A stretch of 64,000 nt of DNA from positions 1 through 64,000 of the forward strand of contig VFLI01000026.1 of assembly GCA_009885105.1 (NCBI GenBank), written 5' to 3'. Source of the stretch: Spirochaetia bacterium (GTDB lineage Bacteria; Spirochaetota; Leptospiria; Leptospirales; Leptonemataceae). The notes under the pieces are model-generated. The model was not told the origin of the DNA. It saw only the letters and a list, made by a program, of their open reading frames with translations, and did not search any database. The position numbers were made by a program, and so were the translations under genes. Numbering within the stretch: the stretch's first letter is position 1; every line of letters starts with the position of its first letter. Below are positions 1-9,647 of this stretch, in pieces.

Positions 1-1
1 C

Positions 2-418
2 GGGATCCTCGATGGCAAAGTCAAGAAAGGCCATGTCATCATCATCCGGGGCGAAGGACCGAAGGGCGGTCCCGGCATGCGCGAAATGCTGTCTCCGACA
101 TCGGCGCTTATCGGCAAGGGTCTCGGCGAATCTGTGGGTCTGATTACAGATGGAAGATTTTCCGGCGGTACGTACGGAATGGTAGTCGGACATGTTTCGC
201 CCGAAGCGTCTGTCGGCGGCCCGATCGCTCTGGTCCGCACAGGCGATACGATCACAATCGACGCTTTATCCAACCTGCTGCAGGTGCATTTAACTCAGGA
301 TGAACTGGACGCAAGACGCCTCGAATGGAAAAATCCTCGGCCTGTTACAGAGAAAGGCGTTATGGGAAAGTATGCGAAACTGGTCGGCTCCGCGCAGTTT
401 GGCGCTGTGACGGACTGA
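2..418 (+). CDS. ilvD: Dihydroxy-acid dehydratase, C-terminal part
   Basis: This is the last 138 codons of dihydroxy-acid dehydratase, cut by the left edge. The enzyme makes the 2-oxo acid precursors of valine, leucine and isoleucine in the cytoplasm using an iron-sulfur cluster. The reading frame is open from base 2, before the first ATG at 77. The family signature [14 protein letters not shown] and the following GHVSPEA segment are intact, and the protein ends normally with TGA at 416-418. The iron-sulfur cysteines lie in the missing part. The next gene is convergent, starting its stop codon about 93 bases away. The identification is firm because the IlvD/Edd C-terminal signature is very conserved and the IlvD form of the downstream residues fits better than phosphogluconate dehydratase. 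Confidence 0.95.
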   Translation, partial: GILDGKVKKGHVIIIRGEGPKGGPGMREMLSPTSALIGKGLGESVGLITDGRFSGGTYGMVVGHVSPEASVGGPIALVRTGDTITIDALSNLLQVHLTQDELDARRLEWKNPRPVTEKGVMGKYAKLVGSAQFGAVTD

Positions 419-511
419 AGAGACAGGAATCGCTGATAGAAAATTGCGCGGCTCATTTTTGACTTTCCTGGCAGCGCCGGCGACTGCGGTTGTAGATCAG
501 CGGCCGGATCT

Positions 512-1945
512 TTATTTACTTTTTTCGGGAAGGGACGACCTGTTCCAGAAAAAATAGAACGGCAGCCCGGCAAGGATCAGACCCAGCCCGAAGGCCGCGT
601 CAACCGGTCTCTGTACGATTGTGATCACAACGAGCGCCACACAGAATCCAATGAAGGCCGCCGGCAGATACGGATATCCGAAAGCCTTGAATGTGCGCGG
701 CGCATCCGGCATGGTCCTGCGCAGAACAAAAACTCCGAGAGCGCCGGCGCCGTAGAAGAGAAATGCGGCAAACACCAGCCTGTCGGTCAGCTGATCGAAA
801 GTGCCGGTTATCACAAGCAGCGAGGCCCACACACCCTGGATGATCAGTGATTTTGAAGGAGTTCTGTACACCGGATGGGCGTTCTCCGCGCCCCGGAAAA
901 AAATGCCGTCCCCGCCCATCGCATAGTAGATGCGCGACGCCGTGATGATTGTAACGTGCAGAGTGCCCAGAGTGGAAAAGAGAATCAGAAACGTCATAGC
1001 CTTTGCGCCGCCAGGCCCGGATACGGCGCGGACCGCCTCGACGGCCACAATGACATTCTGTTTTTTTGCAAGGGTAGCAACCTCTTCGACAGGAAGTATG
1101 TAGAAATAAACAAAGTTGATCGCCAGATAAACTGTGATGATTCCGATAACTCCAAGGAAAATCGCAAGCGGAATGTTTCGTGTCGGATTTTTAACCTCGC
1201 CCCCGAGCGTCGTGACGCTGTTCCAGCCCTGGTAGGCCCAGAAGGCGGCCAGCATCGCTGCGAACATCGCCCCTGTCAGTCCGAACGGCGAATCAAACGA
1301 AGCGGAAGATGCGGCAGCCGTTGCAGCGGCCTCCGAATGACCGGCCGCATGACCGCCGAGCGTCAGGCCGACAAAGATCACGAGTGTGATGCCAAAAAGC
1401 TTCAAAATGGAAAAGAGATTCGAAATATAACCGCCCACGACTACGCCGCGCCGGTTCACCCAGGTCAGAATCAGTATCGCCGATACAGTCACGGCTTTTG
1501 TGCCGAAATTATCAAACGGCGTGATCACACCGGCAATGCCGAAGCCCTCGAGCGCCGGACCAAATCGCGGCAGTGTGTATATCTCATTGACGCATTCGGC
1601 GAAAACATAGCCGACGCCGGCAATCGTCGCCGATTCAATTACGGCGAAAGCCGACCACCCATAAAGAAATGCGAAGAGCCGGCCGTACATTTTACGGAAA
1701 AATGCGTACTGCCCGCCCGCCTCGCCTATAAGGCCGGCAACTTCCAGATTTGTGAGCGCGCCGACCAGTGTAACGAGGCCGGCCAGAATCCAGGCTGTCA
1801 TGACCAGTGACGTCGAATGCAGACCCGCAGCCATCGGACCGGCTTTCTTGAATACACCGGAGCCGATCACGGATCCAATCACAGCAAATATTGCCGTCCA
1901 CAGACCGATGCCGCGGTTGAGCGCTTCTTTATTCGAATTGGTCAT
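512..1945 (-). CDS. APC-family amino acid permease
   Basis: A 477-residue inner-membrane transporter of the amino acid/polyamine/organocation superfamily. The N-terminus carries the broken first helix of that fold (VIGSVIGSGVF at about residues 22-32), followed by about eleven further hydrophobic segments and the GEAGGQYAFFRKMYG stretch (about 75-89) typical of L-amino acid transporters. Length is normal for the family. It is the second gene of a reverse-strand pair: its ATG shares one base with the TAA stop of the adenylate cyclase upstream (TAATG), so the two are probably co-transcribed and translationally coupled. The substrate cannot be told from sequence; the closest look is to the LAT/SteT-like exchangers. 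A Thr/Ala-rich insertion near residues 205-215 looks like an external loop. Confidence 0.88.
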   Translation of the reverse strand: MTNSNKEALNRGIGLWTAIFAVIGSVIGSGVFKKAGPMAAGLHSTSLVMTAWILAGLVTLVGALTNLEVAGLIGEAGGQYAFFRKMYGRLFAFLYGWSAFAVIESATIAGVGYVFAECVNEIYTLPRFGPALEGFGIAGVITPFDNFGTKAVTVSAILILTWVNRRGVVVGGYISNLFSILKLFGITLVIFVGLTLGGHAAGHSEAAATAAASSASFDSPFGLTGAMFAAMLAAFWAYQGWNSVTTLGGEVKNPTRNIPLAIFLGVIGIITVYLAINFVYFYILPVEEVATLAKKQNVIVAVEAVRAVSGPGGAKAMTFLILFSTLGTLHVTIITASRIYYAMGGDGIFFRGAENAHPVYRTPSKSLIIQGVWASLLVITGTFDQLTDRLVFAAFLFYGAGALGVFVLRRTMPDAPRTFKAFGYPYLPAAFIGFCVALVVITIVQRPVDAAFGLGLILAGLPFYFFWNRSSLPEKSK

Positions 1946-4041
1946 TACCAGAGATCCGGCCTTTCCCCGGCGCTCATTCCTTCGCGCAGACGGAGCAAAC
2001 GCATCCCTCTTTTCTGCAGCGATCTGGCCGGTCCGTCTTCAGGATATTCAGCATTGATTGCGGCAAAGATTTTAGTAGAGTCTTCAATATTGCCGACTTC
2101 AAACTGGCTGACTGCCTTCTCGAAATCTGAGCGCGAGGCCAGCTTCTGTTCCTTTTTATGAGGCGGATCCGCGTCGAGCACCTCGAAGATCTGTACGGAC
2201 TCAGTTTTACCGAGAACATACTCAGTGCCCAGAAATCGCACCTGAAATTTCCGGCCTGCATCGTCTGATAGACTTTCCGCGCTTATGATCAGTCTGCATT
2301 CAAGAGCTTTGGTCAGATTTTCCAGACGGGAGGCAACATTCACTGCGTCAGAGATTACCGTAACATCCATCCGGTCTTTCTCACCGATTGTGCCGAGCAT
2401 CAGGCGGCCGGTATGAATTCCGGTACCGATACGCAGCGCATTTCCAGGATTTTCAGACAATTTTCTGCCCTCATCCAGAGATAGATGCATGGCAACAGCG
2501 CAGGATATCGCATCGCTGGCCCTGTCGGCGAAAAGGGCCATCATGGCATCACCAACATATTTATCTATGTACCCGCCGTTTTTGCGCACCAGAGGCACCA
2601 TTCCCGCCAGATAGGTATTCAAAAAACTGAAACTCTCCTGGGGTGTCATTTTTTCAGAAATCGTTGTGAAGGATCGAATGTCTGAGAATAGTACAGTCAT
2701 GATTCGCTCCGCAGAGTCGCCGAGTGAAACATCGGTAATTGACTGCCGGTTGAGAACAGATACAAACTCTTCCGGAACAAACCTGGCCGTCGCATCCAGA
2801 ATAGCATTTTTTTGAATAAGAGCCTCTCGCTGCGCCGACTCCTTATCGCGGCGAAATACATTGATTCGGTCGGCCAGCGCAAGAGAAAGAAGCGCCACTT
2901 CCGCCGCCGAACCGATTAAAAGCCCGTTATCCGTTAGTATACTGGAAGGCAGATAGCCCATGTTGCGAAGAATAAAGCTGAGCGATCCCAGAAGAAATAC
3001 AAACCAGGCTATGACAAAATACCGGGCCGGCTTATAGCCGGAAAGCATGCTTCGCACGCCGCCCACGATCAGCGAAAGAGTAAAGATGAGACCCAGAAGA
3101 TGAGTTACCCGGTTGAGCAGACCTCCAAAATATCCAAAGGCGCTCACAATTGCAGGCACGGCAGCAAGGACAGCCAGGCCAAAATAGAATTTATGAAACC
3201 GGGGCATTCTTTCCCCTGTATTCAGTAACTTCATTGAAAATGCCAGGCCGAAGGTAATTCCCAGACAGACAAAAGCCGGCAGGCTGCGATTTTGAAATTC
3301 AAGGCTATCCGGCCAGACATACTGCATGCCGAATCCCAGCAGATTGAAATTCATCAGTGAAATAACGCTGATATACAATATATAGAAAAGATAGGATACC
3401 GAACGAAGCGACAGGCTTAGAAAAAGATTGTAGAAAAACATGATTATCATGATTCCAAAGTATCCGCCGTACAGCAGCTGTTCCCAGGCGTCTTTCTCGC
3501 GGAAAGCAGTTTCAGAATACAGATGAAACGGAAGCACGACCGACGATCCGGTGCGGACACTGACATACAGTTCCAGGTTCTCTCCCGGATTCATGGCAAC
3601 AGGGAGCACGGGATTGTGGTGGGCAAACGGCCGAACCTGGAACGGTCGATAGTCGCCGGCCGTGTATTCTTCTGTTTTGTTGTCTCGAACAATATAGAAA
3701 TCCAGAAAATCTACGGCCCCGTATGTGAGCTCAAAGAAGTACTTTTGAATAGAGTTCTGCCTGTTTGTCAGCTTTATTCGGAACCAGAAATCGGATGCAG
3801 AGTGGCTCTGGTTAAAAATATCCCGGCCCACCGGCTGGAATTTCTCTGACATCAGACGGACATCGGGCAGATTCAATTTGGCCGATTCATCCTGAAGATA
3901 ATCCATATACGATCCGCAGACCGTATGTTCAAATGCCTCCGATAGAATGAGTCCGGCGCTGTTCTGAGCAGACAATGATCCTGTTGTGATGCACAATACA
4001 GCCCACAATACTGCGGCTCGAGAGGCTTTTCTACAGAGCAT
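1945..4041 (-). CDS. 7TMR-DISM receptor adenylate/guanylate cyclase
   Basis: A 698-residue membrane receptor with a class III nucleotide cyclase domain. From the ATG at 4041 it reads as a signal peptide ending near SLSAQ, an extracellular domain resembling 7TMR-DISMED2 (about 30-175), seven hydrophobic segments (about 185-395), a short coiled linker with FVPEEFV, then the cyclase domain (about 440-620) with VLFSDIRSFT, YVGDAMMALF and DAVNVASRLE, which hold the two metal-binding aspartates. A C-terminal tail of about 80 residues resembles a tetratricopeptide pair. It should sense a carbohydrate or other periplasmic ligand and make cyclic nucleotide in the cytoplasm. A TTG at 4104 would add 21 polar residues ahead of the signal peptide, so I prefer 4041. 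It is coupled to the permease downstream. The nucleotide specificity (cAMP or cGMP) is not decided here. Confidence 0.88.
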   Translation of the reverse strand: MLCRKASRAAVLWAVLCITTGSLSAQNSAGLILSEAFEHTVCGSYMDYLQDESAKLNLPDVRLMSEKFQPVGRDIFNQSHSASDFWFRIKLTNRQNSIQKYFFELTYGAVDFLDFYIVRDNKTEEYTAGDYRPFQVRPFAHHNPVLPVAMNPGENLELYVSVRTGSSVVLPFHLYSETAFREKDAWEQLLYGGYFGIMIIMFFYNLFLSLSLRSVSYLFYILYISVISLMNFNLLGFGMQYVWPDSLEFQNRSLPAFVCLGITFGLAFSMKLLNTGERMPRFHKFYFGLAVLAAVPAIVSAFGYFGGLLNRVTHLLGLIFTLSLIVGGVRSMLSGYKPARYFVIAWFVFLLGSLSFILRNMGYLPSSILTDNGLLIGSAAEVALLSLALADRINVFRRDKESAQREALIQKNAILDATARFVPEEFVSVLNRQSITDVSLGDSAERIMTVLFSDIRSFTTISEKMTPQESFSFLNTYLAGMVPLVRKNGGYIDKYVGDAMMALFADRASDAISCAVAMHLSLDEGRKLSENPGNALRIGTGIHTGRLMLGTIGEKDRMDVTVISDAVNVASRLENLTKALECRLIISAESLSDDAGRKFQVRFLGTEYVLGKTESVQIFEVLDADPPHKKEQKLASRSDFEKAVSQFEVGNIEDSTKIFAAINAEYPEDGPARSLQKRGMRLLRLREGMSAGERPDLW

Positions 4042-4305
4042 GATCAATTCTGGAGAGAGCGACCTGGTATGTCTATCGAAAACTGGCTCTGTCGAAGATA
4101 ACAAAAATATGATATGGATCAGGGAATTAACGTTGTTGCCTCACCTGATGTGTTTTGCCGAAACACGATTGCGAGAACTTTTTTTGTATCGGTCTGTCTT
4201 TTCTTGTTGACCTGCCTCGGGTCGATTTTCTTGTAAAATGACGGTATAAATGTGGAGAATAGCGTCCCCGGGTAATCCTGGGAATCCTTGACTGTAATAT
4301 TCTGT

Positions 4306-6738
4306 ATGGCTTTCACACCTTTCATTATCCTGATCTTGTTTTTCGGCAGCGGTTGCGCGGCGCTCATCTATGAGGTCGTCTGGCTCCAGATGCTGGAACT
4401 GGTGATCGGTTCGACGGGAGTTTCACTCGGAATTCTGCTCGGAACATTCATGGGAGGATTGTGCCTTGGCAGTCTGCTGCTTCACCGGTACATTTCTGCA
4501 GCAAGACATCCTCTGCGTGTCTACGCCGTCCTGGAAGCGGCCATTGGAGTATTCGGCGTTCTTGTTCTTATAGCTTTGCCTGTCGCCGGCCGGCTCTATG
4601 CTGCCGGTTCAGTGAGCGGTCTTCCCGGTTTCCTGCTGCGCGGATTGACATGCGCTGTGCTTCTCCTGCCGCCCACGATTATGATGGGCGCCACTCTCCC
4701 TGCAATCGCGCGATGGGTAAAAACAACTCCGGAAGGCATAAGACAGCTCGGGTATCTGTACGGAAGCAACATCATTGGAGCTGTGTTCGGCTGCCTGCTT
4801 GCCGGCTTCTACGTGCTCCGCGTTTACGATATGATGACTGCCACGTTTATCGCCGCGTCTGTAAACATTGCTGTGGCGCTGGCCGCCCTGGGTCTTACAT
4901 TGATCAATCCGCGCCTGCCGCAAGAGGCGGTTCCTGTCATTCCTGAATCTGCCGTATCGCATGAAACGAAAACGGTCTATATTGCCATCGCATTATCGGG
5001 AATGACCGCGCTCGGAGCCCAGGTTATCTGGACCCGTGTGTTATCGCTGATGCTCGGCGCCACAACCTATACTTTTTCTATCATCCTGGCCGTTGTGCTC
5101 ATCGGGCTGGGAACAGGAGGAGCTGCCGGAGCAGCGCTTTCGCGCAGATTGAAGCGTCCCCGCGAAGCTCTGGGCTGGGCGCAGCTCCTTCTTATTCCGG
5201 CCATAGCCTGGTCTTCCTGGATGCTCACAGATTGGCTTCCTTACTGGCCCATCGCTCCGGGTCTGTCAAAAAACCCCTGGATCGATTTTCAGATGGACTT
5301 CGTCCGATGCCTGTGGGCGCTTTTCCCGGCTACGGTTCTCTGGGGCGTCAGTTTCCCTTTTGCTCTGGCAGCCGCCGCATCGCCCGGTCAGGACCCGGGG
5401 CGCATTGTCGGCCGTGTGTACGCGGCGAACACACTGGGAGCTCTCGCCGGGGCATTGTTGTTCAGTGTGGTTCTAATTCGGCTGATCGGCACACAGCAAT
5501 CGCAGCGTCTCATGATCGTCTGTGCCGCACTTGCAGGTCTGCTTGCTCTCTGGCCGGTAATCTTTCCGATTGAAGTCAATTTGGCGCGCCGACGCCGCGC
5601 GCTGACAGCTGTAGCTGCGCTGATCCTGGCCGTCGTTCTCGCCATGAGTGTCGGACCCGTGCCGCCGGGCCTCATCGCCTACGGCCGCACTCTCCCCACA
5701 ATTCCTGTGCTGCCGGAATTTCTTTATGTCGGTGAAGGTATGAATGCGTCCGTGGCCGTAACAAAATTCAGGCCCAGGAGCGCGCCCCGCATGTTCCATG
5801 TGAGCGGCAAGGTCGAGGCGTCGAGCGAGTCCGGTGACATGCGAAACCAGCGGCTGCTCGGCCATCTGCCGGCTCTGATGCACAGAAAACCAAAATCGGT
5901 GCTGGTTGTTGGATTTGGCGCCGGCATCACAGCCGGATCGTTCGTTCTCTATCCCGAGGTGAAGCGGATTGTAATCTGCGAAATCGAACCGCTAATCCCG
6001 GCAAACGTCGCCCGGCATTTCACTAAGGAAAACTACAACGTGCTGCACGATCCCCGCGTTGAGATCGTGTACGATGACGCGCGCCACTACATTCTCACCG
6101 CTTCAGAGAAGTTTGATGTCATATCCTCCGACCCGGTCCACCCGTGGGTCAAGGGCGCCGCCGCTCTCTACACCCAGGAATATATTGCTCTCGCCAGAGC
6201 GCGGCTGAATCCCGGAGGTGTCATGGTGGAATGGGTTCCCCTTTACGAGAATTCGGTTCCGGGAGTGAAGAGTCTCGTCGGGACATTCTTCCAGGTCTTT
6301 CCCGATGCTTCAATGTGGACGCACATCGTCCGGCAGCGCCGCGGTGACGATGCCGTAATCATCGGCCAGGCCGGGCCGGCACAGATTGATATTGATGCGC
6401 TCAACACACGGCTTGCCAGTCCAGAATATGCGCGAGTCAGGCAGTCGCTGAGCGACATCGGCATAAATTCCCTGATCGATCTATTCGCAGGGTACACGGG
6501 GCAGCGGGCGGAACTTGCGCCCTGGCTCTCTGACGCCGAGATCAATCACGACTACAATCTGCGGCTTCAGTATCTGGCAGGATTCCAGAAATACACGATC
6601 GAGATTGAGGACATTTTTTTCGAACTCGATCGTCTCAGAACATTCCCGGATTCGCTCTTTGTCGCAAGCGACTCGTGGAAGGAAGAACTGCGCCGTGCCC
6701 TCGATCCATCGCGCCCCCTCACCGGCCATCGCCATTGA
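4306..6738 (+). CDS. Membrane-fused spermidine synthase-like protein
   Basis: An 810-residue protein of the fused transporter-like/spermidine-synthase family. The first 470 or so residues contain about a dozen hydrophobic segments beginning with the family-typical SGCAALIYEVVWLQ. The C-terminal 300 residues form a Rossmann methyltransferase-like domain with the SAM-type loop VLVVGFGAG (about 531-539) and the acidic EIEP further on, then YDDARHYI. The stretch SSDPVHPWVKGAAALYTQEY occupies the place of the polyamine-binding catalytic motif. Real polyamine synthesis by this family is unproven. A TTG at 4288 would add six residues; the ATG at 4306 places the hydrophobic start in the usual position. 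It is transcribed away from the cyclase pair across a 260-base AT-rich gap. Confidence 0.82.
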   Translation: MAFTPFIILILFFGSGCAALIYEVVWLQMLELVIGSTGVSLGILLGTFMGGLCLGSLLLHRYISAARHPLRVYAVLEAAIGVFGVLVLIALPVAGRLYAAGSVSGLPGFLLRGLTCAVLLLPPTIMMGATLPAIARWVKTTPEGIRQLGYLYGSNIIGAVFGCLLAGFYVLRVYDMMTATFIAASVNIAVALAALGLTLINPRLPQEAVPVIPESAVSHETKTVYIAIALSGMTALGAQVIWTRVLSLMLGATTYTFSIILAVVLIGLGTGGAAGAALSRRLKRPREALGWAQLLLIPAIAWSSWMLTDWLPYWPIAPGLSKNPWIDFQMDFVRCLWALFPATVLWGVSFPFALAAAASPGQDPGRIVGRVYAANTLGALAGALLFSVVLIRLIGTQQSQRLMIVCAALAGLLALWPVIFPIEVNLARRRRALTAVAALILAVVLAMSVGPVPPGLIAYGRTLPTIPVLPEFLYVGEGMNASVAVTKFRPRSAPRMFHVSGKVEASSESGDMRNQRLLGHLPALMHRKPKSVLVVGFGAGITAGSFVLYPEVKRIVICEIEPLIPANVARHFTKENYNVLHDPRVEIVYDDARHYILTASEKFDVISSDPVHPWVKGAAALYTQEYIALARARLNPGGVMVEWVPLYENSVPGVKSLVGTFFQVFPDASMWTHIVRQRRGDDAVIIGQAGPAQIDIDALNTRLASPEYARVRQSLSDIGINSLIDLFAGYTGQRAELAPWLSDAEINHDYNLRLQYLAGFQKYTIEIEDIFFELDRLRTFPDSLFVASDSWKEELRRALDPSRPLTGHRH

Positions 6739-6975
6739 TTGGATCGGCACCCCTCGTCTGCTGCTGATTCCTGCAGCGCGAAAAACTTATGTATTGTATA
6801 TAAATATAAAAGCAGCTTCATCGGACAGGCAATCTCAAAATTGGGGGCCCAACTCCGGATCTCAAAGAAATCCCAGGCGCTGTCCTCGTCTCAGCGTTAA
6901 ATTCCAGGCGCTCAGACCCCCATTTTTTACTGGCAACACGCAAAGCCCTTTCCCATTATGGAACCAGGCGCATGC

Positions 6976-8985
6976 ATGAGTGAAAACAATATCCACAGTA
7001 TTAAAAACGACGAGGGAAATGTCGTCCGGGACCCCCCCTGGATTTTTCGGACATACGCCGGGCACACAAATGCAAAGGCGTCCAACGAGCTGTACCGGTC
7101 CAATCTGCAGCGCGGCCAGACCGGGCTTTCCATAGCGTTTGATCTGCCCACTCAGTGCGGTTATTCTTCCGATCATCCGGTGGCCCGGCCGGAAATCGGA
7201 AAGGTCGGCGTGCCTGTCAATTCTCTCGACGACTTTCATGTTCTGTTTGAGGGCATTCCGCTCGAGAAAATGAACACTTCCATGACAATCAACGGCACGT
7301 CGATGTGGTTGATGGCGCTGTATGTGGCTCTGGCAAAAGAAAGAAAAGAAAATATTTCCGCTCTGCAGGGAACAACACAGAACGATATAATCAAAGAATA
7401 TCTGGCGCGAGGCACGTATATTTTTCCGCCGCAGGCCAGCATGCGAATCATCGCGGAAATGTACGAGTACTGTCTGGAGAATATTCCCGCCTGGAATGCG
7501 TCGAACATCTGCTCCTACCATTTACAGGAGGCGGGCGCCACGCCGGCCCAGGAACTGGCCTTTGCTCTGGCCAACGCGATTGGTATACTGGACCTGATCC
7601 GGGAACGCGGGCATTTTTCGCCGGAACAGTTTGAAAAAGTCGTGGGACGTATCAGTTTTTTTGTCAATTCCGGAATTCGTTTCATTGAAGAGATGTGCAA
7701 AATGCGGGCCTTCTCGGAAATGTGGGAAGAAATCACGCGCGACCGGTACGGCGTAAAAAATCCAAAGTACAGAACATTCCGCTACGGCGTTCAGGTGAAC
7801 TCTCTCGGTCTGACGGAGGCGCAGCCGGAGAACAATGCCTGGCGGATACTTCTTGAAACACTGGGCGTGACACTGAGCCGCAATTCTCGCTGCCGGGCTC
7901 TGCAGCTTCCCGCCTGGAATGAGGCCTTGTCCCTGCCCCGGCCCTGGGATCAGCAGTGGGCTCTTCGCCTGCAGCAGATTCTGGCATTCGAAACCGATCT
8001 TCTGGAATATCCGGATATTTTCGACGGCAGTCCTGTCATCGCATCCAAGGTTCAGGCTCTGAAAAAAGACGCGCAGAAAGAAATTGATAAAATACTCGAA
8101 ATGGGCGGAATCAAGTCCGCTGTGGAATCCGGATATCTGAAATCTTCACTGGTCGGATCCATGGCCGATCGTCTGAGTAAAATCAACTCGGGAGAAATGA
8201 CAGTTGTGGGCGTGAACAAATGGGGCGACGGTCTGCCCTCGCCGCTGATGGCCGGCGACGACGGCGGCATATTCAAAATCGATCCAAAATCGGCGCAGAT
8301 CACGCTGGATGCCATTGAGAAAACAAAAAAATCCCGCGACGCGAAACGCTCGGCACAGGCAATTTCCGCGCTCAAGCAAGCCGCAAAAGACGGCAAAAGC
8401 ATGATGGAATCTTCCATAGAATGCGCCCTGGCCCGCGTCACAACCGGAGAATGGGCCGACGCGCTTCGCGAAGTATTCGGAGAATATAGGCCCGCGACGG
8501 GAATCGAAGGACAGAAGCTGAATCTGGAGAACGGCCGCGTGGAGGCCCTGCGCGAAAGAGTAAAAAAATTTATGGACCGCTCCGGGCACAGGCCCCGTCT
8601 CGTTGTGGGCAAGCCCGGGCTGGACGGTCATTCCAACGGCGCGGAGATGATTGCCGTTTCCGCGCGCCACACCGGATTTGATGTCATCTATTCCGGAATC
8701 CGTCTGACGCCGGAGGAAATCGTGCAGAGCGCCGTGGAGGAGAATGCGGATATCATAGGCGTTTCAATTCTGAGCGGTTCACACATGGAGCTGGCGGAGC
8801 AGATTATGGACAGACTCAAAAAAAGCGGAGCGGACGGAGATATCCCTGTGGTTTTCGGAGGCATCATACCGCAGTCGGACTTTGAATCTCTACAGAAGAT
8901 AGGAATTCGTAAAATTTTCACTCCCGCGGATTATGAACTCATCGAGGTTATGGAAAAAATTATGGATGTGGTGGAAAAAAAATAG
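6976..8985 (+). CDS. meaA: Ethylmalonyl-CoA mutase (MeaA type)
   Basis: A 669-residue coenzyme B12-dependent acyl-CoA mutase. The substrate-binding barrel starts with PPWIFRTYAGH and contains GLSIAFDLPTQCGY, QGTTQNDIIKEYLARGTY, and CSYHLQEAGATPAQE. The C-terminal cobalamin domain has GKPGLDGHSNGAE, with the DxHxxG axial histidine at about residue 552. From memory of the family, the segments VNKWGDGLPSPL, TTGEWADALREVFGEYR and AWNEALSLPRPWDQQW match the single-polypeptide MeaA/Ecm clade better than the methylmalonyl-CoA mutase large subunit, so I assign it to the ethylmalonyl-CoA pathway. An alternative ATG lies six codons upstream at 6958; 6976 has an AGG at a better distance. It heads an operon that also encodes MeaB. 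It could still be a methylmalonyl- or isobutyryl-CoA mutase variant. Confidence 0.85.
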   Translation: MSENNIHSIKNDEGNVVRDPPWIFRTYAGHTNAKASNELYRSNLQRGQTGLSIAFDLPTQCGYSSDHPVARPEIGKVGVPVNSLDDFHVLFEGIPLEKMNTSMTINGTSMWLMALYVALAKERKENISALQGTTQNDIIKEYLARGTYIFPPQASMRIIAEMYEYCLENIPAWNASNICSYHLQEAGATPAQELAFALANAIGILDLIRERGHFSPEQFEKVVGRISFFVNSGIRFIEEMCKMRAFSEMWEEITRDRYGVKNPKYRTFRYGVQVNSLGLTEAQPENNAWRILLETLGVTLSRNSRCRALQLPAWNEALSLPRPWDQQWALRLQQILAFETDLLEYPDIFDGSPVIASKVQALKKDAQKEIDKILEMGGIKSAVESGYLKSSLVGSMADRLSKINSGEMTVVGVNKWGDGLPSPLMAGDDGGIFKIDPKSAQITLDAIEKTKKSRDAKRSAQAISALKQAAKDGKSMMESSIECALARVTTGEWADALREVFGEYRPATGIEGQKLNLENGRVEALRERVKKFMDRSGHRPRLVVGKPGLDGHSNGAEMIAVSARHTGFDVIYSGIRLTPEEIVQSAVEENADIIGVSILSGSHMELAEQIMDRLKKSGADGDIPVVFGGIIPQSDFESLQKIGIRKIFTPADYELIEVMEKIMDVVEKK

Positions 8986-8987
8986 AA

Positions 8988-9647
8988 ATGAAAATTGAAA
9001 AATATTTTTCTGTTTCAGACCGGGAAAAGATCAGACAGGCCGTCGCTGCGGCAGAGAAGAAGACTTCAGCGGAAATTGTCACATACTTCCGGGAAAGCAG
9101 CGATTATTACGAAGAAGCGCTCTGGAGAGCCGGCGCTCTCTTTGCTCTTCTTGCCGGGGGCGCAATATTCTGCCTGCGGCATTTCACTTCTGTCTGGTTT
9201 GAAATCGAGGCGCTTCAGTCGGGAATGATTATCGCGGCAGGTGGTCTGTCTGGCGTTTTTCTTGCGTTTCTGATACCGTCCATTCGCAGATTGTTTATCG
9301 GCAAACACCGGCTGGCTGAAACGACCATGCTTCGCGCCAGAGAGGCATTTCTCACCCAGGAAGTTTTCAACACAGACGGCCGGACCGGCATTCTGATATT
9401 TTTAAGTCTATTTGAGAGACGAGTTATAGTTCTGGGCGACACCGAGATCAATCAGAGAACAGACAGCAGGGACTGGATTGAGGCGACTGAATTGATAGTG
9501 ACCGGCATGAAATCCTCTCGTTGCGCTGAGGGTTTGATTCTGGCAATTGAACGCTGCGGAGAGATTCTGTTGAAAAGCGGCCTTGTTATTCAAAAAGGGG
9601 ACAGAAATGAACTGCCTGACAATATTCGATCCGGAGACCGCACATGA
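8988..9647 (+). CDS. TPM-domain membrane protein
   Basis: A 219-residue protein of the TPM (TLP18.3/Psb32/MOLO-1) family. The N-terminus AAEKKTSAEIVTYFRES is the usual first strand of the domain; two hydrophobic segments follow at about residues 45-65 and 75-100, and the rest of the domain resumes with IGKHRLAETTMLRAREAF and the REVIVLGDTEIN-like strand (here RRVIVLGDTEIN). This insertion of membrane helices inside the domain is seen in the short two-helix TPM proteins. Biochemical role is unknown; family members have been linked to phosphatase activity or membrane protein turnover. It starts two bases after the mutase stop and overlaps the next TPM gene by ATGA, so it is part of the same operon. 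Confidence 0.78.
   Translation: MKIEKYFSVSDREKIRQAVAAAEKKTSAEIVTYFRESSDYYEEALWRAGALFALLAGGAIFCLRHFTSVWFEIEALQSGMIIAAGGLSGVFLAFLIPSIRRLFIGKHRLAETTMLRAREAFLTQEVFNTDGRTGILIFLSLFERRVIVLGDTEINQRTDSRDWIEATELIVTGMKSSRCAEGLILAIERCGEILLKSGLVIQKGDRNELPDNIRSGDRT

Noticed and set aside
875-1810. A 311-codon forward frame across the permease
   Set aside because: It lies antisense to a clear APC permease, is unusually rich in Arg and Cys, and has no motif.
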